Part shown: in pieces, positions 7,560 to 17,400 of the stretch
How the letters are laid out: the number at the start of each line of letters is the position of its first letter
Position numbering within the stretch: the first letter of the stretch is position 1
NCBI RefSeq assembly: GCF_001645685.2
Contig: NZ_CP017080.1
Coordinates: 191,001 to 255,000, forward strand
Length of the DNA stretch: 64,000 nucleotides
Reading direction: 5' to 3'
Source of the DNA: Peribacillus muralis
GTDB lineage: Bacteria > Bacillota > Bacilli > Bacillales > DSM-1321
The notes under the pieces: model-generated
What the model saw: only the letters and a program-made list of their open reading frames with translations
Database searches by the model: none
Told to the model about the DNA's origin: nothing
Position numbers and translations under genes: made by a program

Positions 7560-8102
7560 ATGCAAATTGGAAAGAAAATAAAGAACCTTCGCTTGAAAAA
7601 AGGTCTGACCCAAGAGGAATTGGGAGAAAGAACAGACCTAAGCAAAGGATATATTTCGCAATTGGAAAGAGATCTGAGTTCCCCTTCAATTGAAACTCTC
7701 TTTAATATTTTGGAAGTGCTTGGCTGTAAGCCGACGCAGTTCTTCGATGAAGAGGAACAGGTCCAAAAAGTGGTGTATGAAGAAGAAGCCCAAACATTTT
7801 TTATTGATGAAGAACGAGGGTATCAAATCCAGTGGCTCGTCCCCGAATCAAATGAGAAGGAAATGGAACCGATTCGCCTGATTTTACAGGAAAAAAGTGA
7901 ATTCAAACAATTCGAGCCGTCCTTATCGGAAACATTCGGTTATGTTTTGAGCGGAAGAGTCATTGTAAAGCTTGGCACGCATACTTATTTGGCCCATTCC
8001 GGTGAATCGATATATTTCCATGCTGCTGACGAACATCAGATCATCAACGATTTTGAAGGTCCTTCCGAGTTACTGCTCGTCGTGACGCAATCATATTTAT
8101 AG
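7560..8102 (+). CDS. XRE-family regulator with C-terminal cupin, polyamine transport regulator
   Basis: A 180-residue DNA-binding protein. Residues 1-60 form an HTH_3 domain (IGKKIKNLRLKKGLTQEELG, then 'TDLSKGYISQLERDLSSPS'). Residues 105-180 form a small beta-barrel cupin with 'FGYVLSGRVIVKLG' and 'HSGESIYFHAADEHQI'. This architecture (as in PuuR) senses small amines. It is the first gene of the potABCD unit, 73 bp before potA, so it most likely controls spermidine/putrescine uptake and itself through the palindromes at 7492-7543. The effector is inferred, not shown. ATG start behind GAGGG. Confidence 0.8.
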   Translation: MQIGKKIKNLRLKKGLTQEELGERTDLSKGYISQLERDLSSPSIETLFNILEVLGCKPTQFFDEEEQVQKVVYEEEAQTFFIDEERGYQIQWLVPESNEKEMEPIRLILQEKSEFKQFEPSLSETFGYVLSGRVIVKLGTHTYLAHSGESIYFHAADEHQIINDFEGPSELLLVVTQSYL

Positions 8103-8175
8103 ACTTTTAAACAAATGCAACAGTACGTTTAGGGTAAAGATAGATAAGTAAGGTATTGGAAAGAGGGGAGCAGCT

Positions 8176-9285
8176 ATGGCAAACGAGAATATAATCCGCT
8201 TCGAGCAGGTTACGAAGCAATTTGATGATGATACGGTAGTTCTTGATAACGTGAGTTTTGAGATCGAGAGAGGGAAGTTTTATACGCTCCTGGGTCCTTC
8301 CGGCTGTGGGAAGACAACGATCCTCCGCTTGATTGCCGGTTTTACCGAAGCTTCCAAAGGCGATATTTACTTTGAAGGAAAAAAAATCAATAATGTACCA
8401 GCCAATAAAAGGCAAGTGAATACGGTTTTTCAAGATTATGCCTTATTTCCCCATTTGAATGTGTTTGAAAATGTGGCCTTCGGTTTGAGGATCAAAAAAA
8501 TGAAAAACTCGGAAGTGGAAAAAAAGGTGAAGGAAGCTCTCAGTTTTGTCAATTTGGATGGCTATGAAAAACGGGAGATCAGGGAAATGTCCGGCGGGCA
8601 GCGGCAACGGGTCGCGATTGCCAGGGCGATTGTCAATGAACCAGAGGTCATCCTCCTGGATGAGCCGCTATCTGCCCTTGATTTGAAGCTGCGCACGGAA
8701 ATGCAATATGAATTGCGTGAGCTGCAGCAGAGACTTGGAATCACGTTCATCTTCGTTACGCATGACCAAGAAGAAGCGTTGGCGATGTCTGACGAGATCT
8801 TTGTCCTTAACAAAGGGAAAATCCAGCAAAGCGGAACTCCTACGGATATTTATGATGAACCGCTGAATCGATTCGTTGCCGATTTCATTGGTGAATCGAA
8901 TATCGTCAAAGGGAAAATGATCCAAGATTACCTGGTGGAATTCGTCGGAAGGCAGTTCGAATGTGTAGACCAGGGATTGAATGGTAATGAAGCGGTCGAT
9001 ATTGTCATTCGTCCGGAGGATTTAGAAATTACGTCCGTCGAGCGTGGTAAACTACAAGTCAAGGTCGACTCCCAGTTATTCCGCGGTGTTCATTATGAAA
9101 TCAGCTGCTATGATCATGACGGAAATGAATGGCTTGTCCAATCAACCAAAAAGGCGACCGTTGGCGATGAAATAGGCCTTTACTTCGATCCGGAAGCAAT
9201 TCACGTCATGCGATTGGGCGAAACGGAAGAAGAATTCGACAAGCGTCTGGAAGCGTATCATGATGAGGAAAGCCATGCGGAATAA
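8176..9285 (+). CDS. potA: Spermidine/putrescine ABC transporter ATP-binding protein
   Basis: A 369-residue ABC ATPase that energises polyamine import on the inner face of the membrane. Walker A is GPSGCGKTT at 40-48, the signature SGGQRQR at 139-145, Walker B VILLDEP at 158-164 and the H-loop 'FVTHDQEEA' follows. The last 120 residues form the TOBE regulatory domain ('[22 protein letters not shown]'). ATG start after GAGGGGAGCAG. The 3' end overlaps potB by 11 bp, and the order ABCD is the classical one. Family-level specificity for spermidine or putrescine comes from the gene set, not from this protein alone. Confidence 0.9.
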   Translation: MANENIIRFEQVTKQFDDDTVVLDNVSFEIERGKFYTLLGPSGCGKTTILRLIAGFTEASKGDIYFEGKKINNVPANKRQVNTVFQDYALFPHLNVFENVAFGLRIKKMKNSEVEKKVKEALSFVNLDGYEKREIREMSGGQRQRVAIARAIVNEPEVILLDEPLSALDLKLRTEMQYELRELQQRLGITFIFVTHDQEEALAMSDEIFVLNKGKIQQSGTPTDIYDEPLNRFVADFIGESNIVKGKMIQDYLVEFVGRQFECVDQGLNGNEAVDIVIRPEDLEITSVERGKLQVKVDSQLFRGVHYEISCYDHDGNEWLVQSTKKATVGDEIGLYFDPEAIHVMRLGETEEEFDKRLEAYHDEESHAE

Positions 9286-10078
9286 ACTATCGAAAAATAT
9301 ATTCTTCATACCTTATGTCTTATGGATCGCCCTATTCGTAATCGCACCGATCTTGTTGATCCTTTACTATTCCTTCTTTGATATCGAAGGGAATCTATCC
9401 TTTGTTAACTATCAGAAGTTCTTTACACCCGTCTATTTAAAAATGACGCTAAGCTCATTTTGGTATGCCTTCCTGATTACGGCCATATCACTTTTGGTCG
9501 CTTACCCGACCGCCCTGTTGTTAACGAAAACAAAGCACAAGCAGCTGTGGCTTTTATTGATCATCGTACCTTCCTGGATCAATTTACTCCTGAAAGCATA
9601 TGCCTTCATTGGGATTTTTGGTACATATGGTGTGGCGAATGGTTTTCTCGAGGCAATCGGAATCGGCAGTCAGCAAATACTCTTTACGGATTTCAGCTTC
9701 ATATTCGTTTCGGTTTATATCTTTATCCCATTCATGATCCTGCCGATATTCAATGCGCTGGATGAACTGAATCCAACCCTTTTGGATGCGGCCAATGACC
9801 TGGGTGCGTCCCGGTGGATGACGTTTCGCCGCGTCATTTTCCCATTGACGCTTGATGGTGTAAAGACTGGATGCCAAGTTGTCTTCATCCCTGCGCTTTC
9901 ATTATTCATGCTGACAAGGTTGATTGCCGGCAACCGTGTCATCACGCTTGGTACGGCAATCGAACAGCATTTTCTCGTGACCCAGGATTGGGGAATGGGT
10001 TCGACAATTGCAGTGTTTTTGATTATTATCATGTTCCTGATTATGTTTGTAACGGGTAACCGAAAGCAGGGTGTGTAA
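9275..10078 (+). CDS. potB: Spermidine/putrescine ABC transporter permease PotB
   Basis: A 267-residue inner permease with about six membrane helices. The EAA cytoplasmic loop that contacts PotA is visible as '[22 protein letters not shown]' in the second half. I start at the ATG at 9275, which has GAGG six bases upstream inside the end of potA; in-frame ATGs at 9260 and 9263 lack a site. It is translationally coupled to potA and its stop is followed at once by potC. Confidence 0.88.
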   Translation: MRNKLSKNIFFIPYVLWIALFVIAPILLILYYSFFDIEGNLSFVNYQKFFTPVYLKMTLSSFWYAFLITAISLLVAYPTALLLTKTKHKQLWLLLIIVPSWINLLLKAYAFIGIFGTYGVANGFLEAIGIGSQQILFTDFSFIFVSVYIFIPFMILPIFNALDELNPTLLDAANDLGASRWMTFRRVIFPLTLDGVKTGCQVVFIPALSLFMLTRLIAGNRVITLGTAIEQHFLVTQDWGMGSTIAVFLIIIMFLIMFVTGNRKQGV

Positions 10079-10079
10079 A

Positions 10080-10883
10080 ATGAGCAATAAATTATCGCCA
10101 GTATCAAAGGCTTTTCTCGTTTTGATTTTTCTCATACTCTATGCACCGATTTTCTTTTTAGTGTTTTATTCGTTTAACAGCGGTGGAACGATGTATGACT
10201 TCAAAGGATTCACGATGGAGTGGTACAAGGAGCTGTTCAAAGATACCAGGTTGCTGATCATCGTATTGAACACGCTTGTCATTGCTTTGTTATCTGCACT
10301 TATCGCCACGATCATAGGGGTGATTGGCGCGATCGGAATTCGTTCGTTTACGAGCAGCAAGGCAAGGAATACGGTATTGTCACTGAATAACGTATTGATT
10401 GTCAGTCCGGATGTGATAATCGGTGCTTCCTTCCTGATCCTTTTCACGATGGCTGGAATCAAGCTTGGATTCTACTCGGTACTGCTGTCGCACATCGCCT
10501 TCAGCATCCCGATCGTTGTGCTGCTGGTCCTGCCGAAGCTTCAGGAAATGAGCCCAACCTTGATCGATGCGGCCCGTGATTTAGGGGCAAGCCGGTGGGA
10601 TGTATTGACGAAGGTCGTCCTACCGTATATTTTGCCAGGTATCTTTGCGGGATTCTTCATGGCACTCACTTATTCACTTGATGATTTTGCGGTGACGTTT
10701 TTCGTGACCGGTAATGGATTTTCCACTCTTTCCGTGGAAATCTATTCATTGGCACGCCGTGGGATTTCATTGAATATCAATGCGCTATCAACTCTGCTGT
10801 TTGTCGTGACATTGCTGCTGGTCATCGTTTATTACTTCATCACCCAGCGTGTTAAGCAGACGGGAATGGGAGGGAAACGATGA
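10080..10883 (+). CDS. potC: Spermidine/putrescine ABC transporter permease PotC
   Basis: A 267-residue permease paired with PotB in the transporter. It has about six membrane helices and an EAA loop, 'DAARDLGASRWDVLTKVVLP'. Other PotC-like signatures are 'VLNTLVIALLSALIATIIG' and 'ALTYSLDDFAVTFF'. I take ATG at 10080 as start, right after the potB stop; a GTG three codons earlier overlaps potB and is less likely. The end overlaps potD by four bases (ATGA). Confidence 0.88.
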   Translation: MSNKLSPVSKAFLVLIFLILYAPIFFLVFYSFNSGGTMYDFKGFTMEWYKELFKDTRLLIIVLNTLVIALLSALIATIIGVIGAIGIRSFTSSKARNTVLSLNNVLIVSPDVIIGASFLILFTMAGIKLGFYSVLLSHIAFSIPIVVLLVLPKLQEMSPTLIDAARDLGASRWDVLTKVVLPYILPGIFAGFFMALTYSLDDFAVTFFVTGNGFSTLSVEIYSLARRGISLNINALSTLLFVVTLLLVIVYYFITQRVKQTGMGGKR

Positions 10884-11953
10884 AAAAGCTTATCCAATTG
10901 TTTTTAGTCATTGCCCTTGTATCCGCTTTGCTATTATATGCGATATCGAGATTGAATTCTTCGCAAGGTTTTACGAGCAGCAATACACTTACCATTTATA
11001 ATTGGGGAGACTACATCGATAAGGACCTAATCGACCGTTTTGAAGAGGAAACGGGCATCAAGGTCATTTATGAGACGTTCGATTCCAATGAGGCGATGAT
11101 GACAAAAATCGAACAGGGCGGCACGACTTATGATATTGCCATCCCGTCTGAATATATGATTGATAAAATGAGACAGGAAGACTTATTGGTTCCCTTGGAT
11201 CATTCCAAGCTTCCGAATTTGAAAAATATAGACGAACGATTCATCGATCTGCCATTCGACCCGGGAAATAAATATTCTGTCCCTTATTTCTGGGGGACCG
11301 TTGGGATTGTTTATAATTCCAAGATGCTCGGCGGCAAAAAGATAACGGCCTGGGAAGATCTATGGGATAAGGATTTGAAAAATGAAATCCTCTTGACGGA
11401 TGGAGCCAGGGAGGTCATGGGCATGGGGCTGAATTCTTTGAACTATTCATTGAATGATACAGATGAAGCTCACCTTCAAGAAGCCAAGTCCAAGCTCGAT
11501 GGGCTCACCCCTAACATCAAAGCGATCGTTGGTGATGAAAGCCGCATGCTATTGGAGGCCCAGGAGGCGGCGATTGGCCTTGTATGGTCGGGAGTGGCTT
11601 CCGAGATCATGGCTGAAAATGAAGACCTTGAATACGTGGTTCCAGAAGAGGGATCAAATCTTTGGTTTGATAATATGGTCATACCGAGAACGACCAAAAA
11701 TGTCGATGCTGCCCACCAGTTCATCAACTTCATGCTAGATCCTGAAGTGGCGGCACAAAATGCTGAATATGTAAGCTATTCGACACCTAATAAAGAAGCT
11801 TTGAAATATATGCCAGAAGAAGTGGTGAAAGATGAACGTTTCTATCCATCACCAGAACTGACAGAGAAGCTTGAAGTGTATGAAAACCTTGGGAAGAAAA
11901 ACTTGGCACGCTACAATGAACTCTTCCTGGAATTCAAAATGCATCGTAAATAA
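10880..11953 (+). CDS. potD: Spermidine/putrescine-binding protein PotD, without lipobox Cys
   Basis: A 357-residue extracytoplasmic substrate-binding protein of family 1. Family markers include 'LTIYNWGDYIDKDLIDRFEEETG', 'DIAIPSEYMIDKM' and the C-terminal 'NELFLEFKMHRK'. The N-terminus (residues 4-24) is a single hydrophobic helix with no Cys, so there is no lipoprotein signal; the protein is probably held by an uncleaved membrane anchor, as in some other Bacilli. It ends the XRE-potABCD operon, followed by the hairpin at 11960-12004. Start ATG after GGGAGGG. Confidence 0.87.
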   Translation: MKKLIQLFLVIALVSALLLYAISRLNSSQGFTSSNTLTIYNWGDYIDKDLIDRFEEETGIKVIYETFDSNEAMMTKIEQGGTTYDIAIPSEYMIDKMRQEDLLVPLDHSKLPNLKNIDERFIDLPFDPGNKYSVPYFWGTVGIVYNSKMLGGKKITAWEDLWDKDLKNEILLTDGAREVMGMGLNSLNYSLNDTDEAHLQEAKSKLDGLTPNIKAIVGDESRMLLEAQEAAIGLVWSGVASEIMAENEDLEYVVPEEGSNLWFDNMVIPRTTKNVDAAHQFINFMLDPEVAAQNAEYVSYSTPNKEALKYMPEEVVKDERFYPSPELTEKLEVYENLGKKNLARYNELFLEFKMHRK

Positions 11954-11959
11954 CAAATG

Positions 11960-12004
11960 AAAAAGCATGGTGTAATGGAGAAATGCCGTTACACCATGCT
12001 TTTT
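11960..12004 (+). terminator. Terminator of the pot operon
   Basis: Long stem AAAAAGCATGGTGTAA with TTACACCATGCTTTTT, loop of 13 nt, followed by A/T. Confidence 0.8.
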
Positions 12005-12167
12005 ATCGTATGCAAACGGGGAAAATCCGAAAGGCACAAAAATATTAGTGGGAAGATAAGTATGGTAGTATAATGACTGGTTGGTTCATAAAGCTGTGGG
12101 CAGTGTATCTTAAGGATTAATTAATATTTAAATATTATCATTATAGAAAAATTAAGGGAGAGTATTC

Positions 12168-13058
12168 ATGAAACTATTTAGAAGCACGAAGGCATATGTT
12201 TGGGCAGGATCGATTCTAATCATTGCCGGTATCATGGCATTTGCGATGGTATCGTCGATGGGCAAGACAGTGGCGAGCATCGATGGTGAGAAAATCAATG
12301 AGGATGAGCTGCATGATGCGCTTGTTGCAGGATATGGAGCAGATACATTAGACCTTTTGATCACGAATAAGTTGGTCGAACTGGAAGCGAAAAAAGCGGG
12401 CATTAAAATAAAGGATGCGGAAATCCAGAAGGAAATCGATAATATGGTTGCATCCTATGGCGATGAGGCATCGTTCAAAGAGCAGTTGGAAGCGGGCGGA
12501 TCTTCCATGGAAGCCTTGAAAAAGGACGTCGTTGTTTATCTGCAAACGAGAAAGCTGGTCGAACCGAGAATTACCGTAACTGATGATGAAATCAGCACCT
12601 ATTTCGAAGACAATAAAGATACATTCGCTCAAGCGGAGCAAGTCGAGGCTAGCCATATATTAGTCGAAGACGAAAAAACGGCAAAAAAAGTCGCAAAACA
12701 AATTGCAGATGGCGCCGACTTTGCTAAATTGGCAGCCGAATATTCTACTGATACGCAAACGGCAAATGAAGGCGGCAGCTTAGGATACTTTGGGAAAGGT
12801 GATATGGTCGGCGAATTTGAGGATGTTGCCTTCGATCTTGATATAGACAAAGTCAGCGAACCGGTCAAAACCGAATATGGGTATCATATCATTAAAGTAA
12901 CTGGAAAAAAGGAAGCAAAAAAAGCGAGTTTGGAAGACAGTAAAGATGCAATTAAAGAAACGCTTATCTCTGAGCGATTACAAGAGGAATATCCCGCTTG
13001 GTTGGCTGAAGTGAAAAAAGATCATGAAATCACGAATGCCTTGACGGATACTGAATGA
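12168..13058 (+). CDS. PrsA-like peptidyl-prolyl isomerase, membrane-anchored
   Basis: A 296-residue extracytoplasmic foldase. A SurA-N-like region (residues 35-140) precedes a parvulin rotamase domain (about 157-250) with the family landmarks 'ASHILVEDEKTAKKV', 'AAEYSTDTQTANEGGSLGYFGKGDM' and 'KTEYGYHIIKV'. This is the layout of PrsA, which helps secreted proteins fold at the membrane-wall interface. Unlike canonical PrsA there is no lipobox Cys; residues 11-30 form one hydrophobic helix, so anchoring should be by a transmembrane segment. Monocistronic, ATG start after AAGGGAGAG. B. subtilis YacD is another non-PrsA relative, less similar by eye. Confidence 0.82.
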   Translation: MKLFRSTKAYVWAGSILIIAGIMAFAMVSSMGKTVASIDGEKINEDELHDALVAGYGADTLDLLITNKLVELEAKKAGIKIKDAEIQKEIDNMVASYGDEASFKEQLEAGGSSMEALKKDVVVYLQTRKLVEPRITVTDDEISTYFEDNKDTFAQAEQVEASHILVEDEKTAKKVAKQIADGADFAKLAAEYSTDTQTANEGGSLGYFGKGDMVGEFEDVAFDLDIDKVSEPVKTEYGYHIIKVTGKKEAKKASLEDSKDAIKETLISERLQEEYPAWLAEVKKDHEITNALTDTE

Positions 13059-13087
13059 GCTTGTATGAATAATAAACGGTTATAATG

Positions 13088-13130
13088 AAAAGGTTTCGGA
13101 ATGCTACCATCCCGAAACCTTATTTTTTTT
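13088..13130 (+). terminator. Terminator of the PrsA-like gene
   Basis: Stem AAGGTTTCGG with CCGAAACCTT, 12-nt loop, then A and eight T. Confidence 0.8.
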
Positions 13131-13250
13131 ATTCGGTCCATCGCGAGTCCAAGGGAGATCCTGCATGTGCTGTGGCACCGGGAAGGCTCTCAGGGCCACC
13201 CTTGGATAAAGCGAGTAAAGTGGAATGAAACGGTCAAATATAAACGCACT

Positions 13251-13295
13251 AAAAAGCTGCAAACAAACTCCCTTATTACCGAGCTTGTCTGCAGC
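13251..13295 (-). terminator. Terminator of the minus-strand stress gene
   Basis: On the minus strand GCTGCAGACAAGCTC pairs with GAGTTTGTTTGCAGC (two G-U pairs), 10-nt loop, followed by TTTTT. It lies about 35 bp past the stop at 13332. Confidence 0.65.
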
Positions 13296-13331
13296 GTGAA
13301 GGGCTGAGGTCTTTCATCAGCCATTTTATTA

Positions 13332-13853
13332 TTAGAAGTTCGATGAAATTGATTTTTGATTGGATAATTCCGATTTCGTTACGATTTCATCACTCTCTTT
13401 TTCACCTTTTTTATTGGATTTTGTTGATTGAGATGGCGTTTCTTTCAGCTGTTTACCGGCAACGACCACTTTTGAGCTGATGTCTTTCAATTCGCTTGTG
13501 GCTTCCTTGGCTGTTCCAAGGGCATCAGTCGAGATATCCTTAACTTCGGAAACTTTACCCACCACGTCATCATTGACCGTTTCATATAAGGCCTCAACAT
13601 CATGGATGGCCTCTTTGATCGTCTCGGTAGCCCCTTTGACACCTGATACCACTTGTTCCTTCATTTCTCCGGGATTTTCCTTAACCTGTTCAATCATATT
13701 TTTGGAGTTATTTTTTATAAGGATGGCAGAACGCTTCACTTTATTCCTTGTAGTGGAGTCAAGCAAGGTCAAAGCGCCGCCAACAAGTCCTCCAATAAGA
13801 ATGCCTTTTAACAGTTTGCTATTCGATTGAGTATCGATCGTCGATTGAGTCAT
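13332..13853 (-). CDS. YtxH/GvpP-like helical stress protein
   Basis: A 173-residue protein, start ATG at 13853 after TAAGGAGGAAAT; an upstream extension lacks a ribosome site. It has one short hydrophobic stretch near the N-terminus (LLKGILIGGLVGGALTLL, residues 14-31). A long amphipathic, Lys/Glu/Val-rich helix follows, then a hydrophilic Ser/Lys tail. This is the composition of the YtxH/GvpP-type general stress proteins of Bacillus; the exact function is unknown. A SigB-type promoter stands upstream at 13900-13925, which supports a stress role. It converges with the PrsA-like gene. Confidence 0.65.
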   Translation of the reverse strand: MTQSTIDTQSNSKLLKGILIGGLVGGALTLLDSTTRNKVKRSAILIKNNSKNMIEQVKENPGEMKEQVVSGVKGATETIKEAIHDVEALYETVNDDVVGKVSEVKDISTDALGTAKEATSELKDISSKVVVAGKQLKETPSQSTKSNKKGEKESDEIVTKSELSNQKSISSNF

Positions 13854-13899
13854 TAGTATTTCCTCCTTAAGAATAGTAGATTGTTTGCTTACTTTGGGT

Positions 13900-13925
13900 T
13901 TTCCCAAATTTACCATAAGTTAAAC
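13900..13925 (-). promoter_or_regulatory. Probable SigB promoter of the YtxH-like gene
   Basis: On the minus strand GTTTAA, 14-bp spacer, GGGAAA, close to the SigB consensus GTTTAA-N12..15-GGGTAT. It lies about 47 bp before the start codon. Confidence 0.55.
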
Positions 13926-14021
13926 TGGAAAAAATAAACTGTCATAGGATTGACATAATAAATAAAATGGTAGTAAGCTACATATAGTTAAGTTGTTGAA
14001 CTAATTTCGAGAGGTGAAATG

Positions 14022-14486
14022 ATGACGAATGAAAAAATTTCTTCTTTGATAGACCGGTATATGAAGGTTTCCTTTTATGTCAACAAGATGGGGGAGTTGT
14101 TGATCAAGGATCAAATATGTGATGTGCTGACGAATGAGCAATACTACACGTTACGGTTCATTGAACAACAACGATTATGCACTTCTACGGAAATCAGCGA
14201 GGCCTTTTATATAAATAAGAGCGCCGTCACCTCCAATATCAACAGGCTTGAAGGCAAAGGGCTGATTGAGCGGGAGCAGGACCAACATGACCGGAGGGTC
14301 TTTCACTTGAAGCTTTCAAATGAAGGAGCGGCATTGTTGCATAAAACGGAACATAAGATTCATAAATTGGTCGAAGGCATCATGACGAACTTCGAATATG
14401 AAGAGATTGTTAAATTCCTGGATACATATGAGAAGCTCTCGCAAATTTTCATAGAAATGAAAAATCGGGAACTGGAGGAACTGTAA
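14022..14486 (+). CDS. MarR-family regulator of the adjacent MMPL exporter
   Basis: A 154-residue winged-helix regulator. The wHTH core reads 'LRFIEQQRLCTSTEISEAF' then 'INKSAVTSNINRLEGKGLIEREQDQHDRRVFHLKLS', the standard MarR recognition helix and wing. ATG at 14022 is better spaced to GAGGTG (14011-14016) than the ATG one codon earlier. It sits directly before the MMPL gene with no gap, like the ydgG-ydgH pair of B. subtilis, so it most likely represses that exporter. A TTGACA lies at 13950-13955 and a short inverted repeat (TAGTT with AACTA) between promoter and start may be its operator. Confidence 0.82.
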   Translation: MTNEKISSLIDRYMKVSFYVNKMGELLIKDQICDVLTNEQYYTLRFIEQQRLCTSTEISEAFYINKSAVTSNINRLEGKGLIEREQDQHDRRVFHLKLSNEGAALLHKTEHKIHKLVEGIMTNFEYEEIVKFLDTYEKLSQIFIEMKNRELEEL

Positions 14487-17400
14487 ATGAGAGGGATAAT
14501 AAAGGCAAGGTGGTTAGTTTTAATCATCTGGGTGGCCATTACAGCTGGTTTAATGTTTTCGGCTCCGAATATTGCAAACCTTGTTCGGGATAAAGGCCAG
14601 CTTGATGTTCCGGCAGAGTATTCCTCCGGGAAAGCCAATGAACTCATGAAAGAGCTCCAAGATGATGATGAGTCCCAGGTAGCTCTCGTATTTCATGGCG
14701 ATAAGAAGCTGACATCTTCGGAACTGAAGGAAATCAAGCTCGCCATCGAAAAGCTTGAAAAGGATAAATCCAAGCTTGGCATCACGGAAATCATGACTCA
14801 TTTTAAAGAGGACTCGCTAAAGGATCAGTTGGTTTCCAAGGATGGTTCAACGATCTTGGCATCCATCACGATGGCCTTGGGGGACAGGGAAGCCAAGGAT
14901 GTGATCGATGCTCTTTATAAGGAACTGGAACAGGTGGATATCGAGCATTATTACACTAGCAGCTGGATGATCGATGAAGATCTTAATACCAATTCCCAAG
15001 AGGGGCTGAAAAAAACCGAAGGCATTACGGTCGTTTTCATTTTGGCTGTATTGCTGATCGTCTTCCGCTCAGTGGTGACACCGATCATTCCGTTAATCAC
15101 CGTAGGCTTTACGTATTTATGTTCACAATCCATCGTTTCATTCTTGGTCGATCGATGGGACTTTCCAATTTCATCTTACACACAAATATTCCTTGTCTGC
15201 ATTTTATTTGGAATCGGCACCGATTATTGCATTTTGTTGCTTAGTCGGTTCAAGGAGGAGTTGTCTGCCCAGGAGTCATTGGTCGAGGCTATCGTGGAGA
15301 CATATCGAACGGCAGGAAAGACGGTTTTCTTCAGCGGGCTGACCGTAATGATTGGCTTTGCGGCAATCGGTTTCTCTACTTTTAAGCTGTATCAATCTGC
15401 TGCAGCCGTCGCGATCGGGGTATTCATATTGCTGCTTGCCCTTTATACGATCGTTCCATTTTTCATGGCGGTTTTAGGCAAAAGGTTATTTTGGCCTGCA
15501 AAAGGGAAGCTTGCGCATAGTGAAAGTAAGTTATGGGGGATTCTTGGGAATTTTTCTTTGAATCGTCCCGTATTGGCGTTAGTGATCGTTGCAATCATTT
15601 GCGTGCCATTTTTGTTCGTATATGATGGGGACATTTCCTATAACTCCCTAGAGGAAGCAGGCGATGATGTTCCTTCGATCATGGCATTTAACATCATTTC
15701 CGACGAATTCGGACCGGGACAGTCGATGCCAACACAAATCGTCATAAAAAATGACGAACGGATGGACTCGGAGGATTATGTCGCGCTCGCAGAGAAAATC
15801 GGTCAGGAAGTAGCCAAGGTCGATCAAGTCGATTTAGTGCGATCCATGACCCGCCCGGCAGGAGAGCCCATTAAGGACCTATTTGTCTCCAATCAAGCTG
15901 AAACGCTGGAAAAAGGCATCGGGGAAGGTAATGACGGGATCAAAGAAATCAGTGACGGGTTAAAAACGGCAGGCAATGAGCTCTCCGATTCAGGACCGCG
16001 CTTGAAGCAAGCGACGGACGGGATAGGGGGACTCATTTCCGGCACTGATGAGTTAAAGAGCGGTGTAGGTCAGGTGGAGAAAGCATTAACGAGCATTGAA
16101 GCGGGAATGCGTGACGGGTCTTCCGGAACAGCTGATATAAAAGCCGGGCTGAATGAAGTGAAGGCCAACTTGGAGAAGCTGGCTGCCGGAAGCGAAAAGC
16201 TTCTCGGGGGCTATCGGCAATCCGCTAATGGCCTGACTGAGCTGACGAATGGTTATAAACAGATTCAAACGAATTTGACGTCTGTGTCTCAAAGTCTGGC
16301 TGGTTTAAATCCTTCCTTCGAGCAAGTGGAAGGGGCACATCCTGAATTACAGGCAGATGCCTCTTATCAAAAAATCAAGCAAACCGTACAAGGGGCGCAG
16401 AGTGGCTTGGATCCCATGGCAGCAGGACTTTCCGAGCTCAATCGGAATCTTGGCGCAGTGTCAGGTGGTTTGAATGCGGCAAACAAAAATATGGCAGGAA
16501 TCGTAAACGGGCAGAATGCTCTAGGGAGCGGGCTGAACCGATTGATTTCAGGTGTGGATGACTTACAAAAAGGTCTAAGCACGATGGCCAATGGTCAGGG
16601 TGAAGTCATTAATAATTTGTCACAATTCAAAGGCGGGCTAACTAACCTCAACAATGGGCAGCAAGAACTCCTGAATGGTTTTTCAAGCCTTGGCGGGCAG
16701 CTTACCGATTTGGAAGATGGTTTGAATCAAAGCGCAGATGGCCTGAATGAAGTGCATGATGGATTATCGTCTGCACAAGGATATTTATCCGGGTTGGCAA
16801 AAACGGATAAAACGGTAACAGGCATGTACATTCCAAAGGAAGTAGTGGAAAGCAAAGAATTTGGTGAAGCATTGAACGCGTACTTATCCGAGGATGGTAA
16901 AGTGATGACAATGGATGTGGTCTTCAAGGAGAATCCATATTCCAATGAAGCGATCGAGCAAATCGACTCGCTCGAGGAAACGGTAGAAAGGGTCACAAAA
17001 GGTACAAAGCTTGAAAATGCGCAGGTGGCAATAGGGGGAATCACAAGTACCCATCATGACTTGAGCATAATGTCCGAGGCTGATTTTTCACGCACTGTCA
17101 TTCTGATGCTATCGGGGATTGCAATCATTCTCTTTTTCATGCTGCGTTCCCTGGTGATGCCGATTTACCTGATTGTGTCGCTCGTTTTGACATATTATAC
17201 AGCTGCAGCGATAACAGAATTGATTTTTGTGAATATTCTTGGTTATGCAGGCATCGGCTGGGCGGTACCTTTCTTTGCCTTCGTCATCCTGATCGCCCTG
17301 GGCATTGACTATAGCATTTTCTTGATGGATCGTTTTAATGAAATGAAAGATAAACCGGTGAAGGAAGCGATGCGGCTGTCAATGAGTAAAATGGGGACAG

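Noticed and set aside
13101..13307. Plus-strand 68-codon frame between the PrsA-like and YtxH-like genes
   Set aside because: It overlaps both terminators, has no ribosome site and no recognisable sequence.
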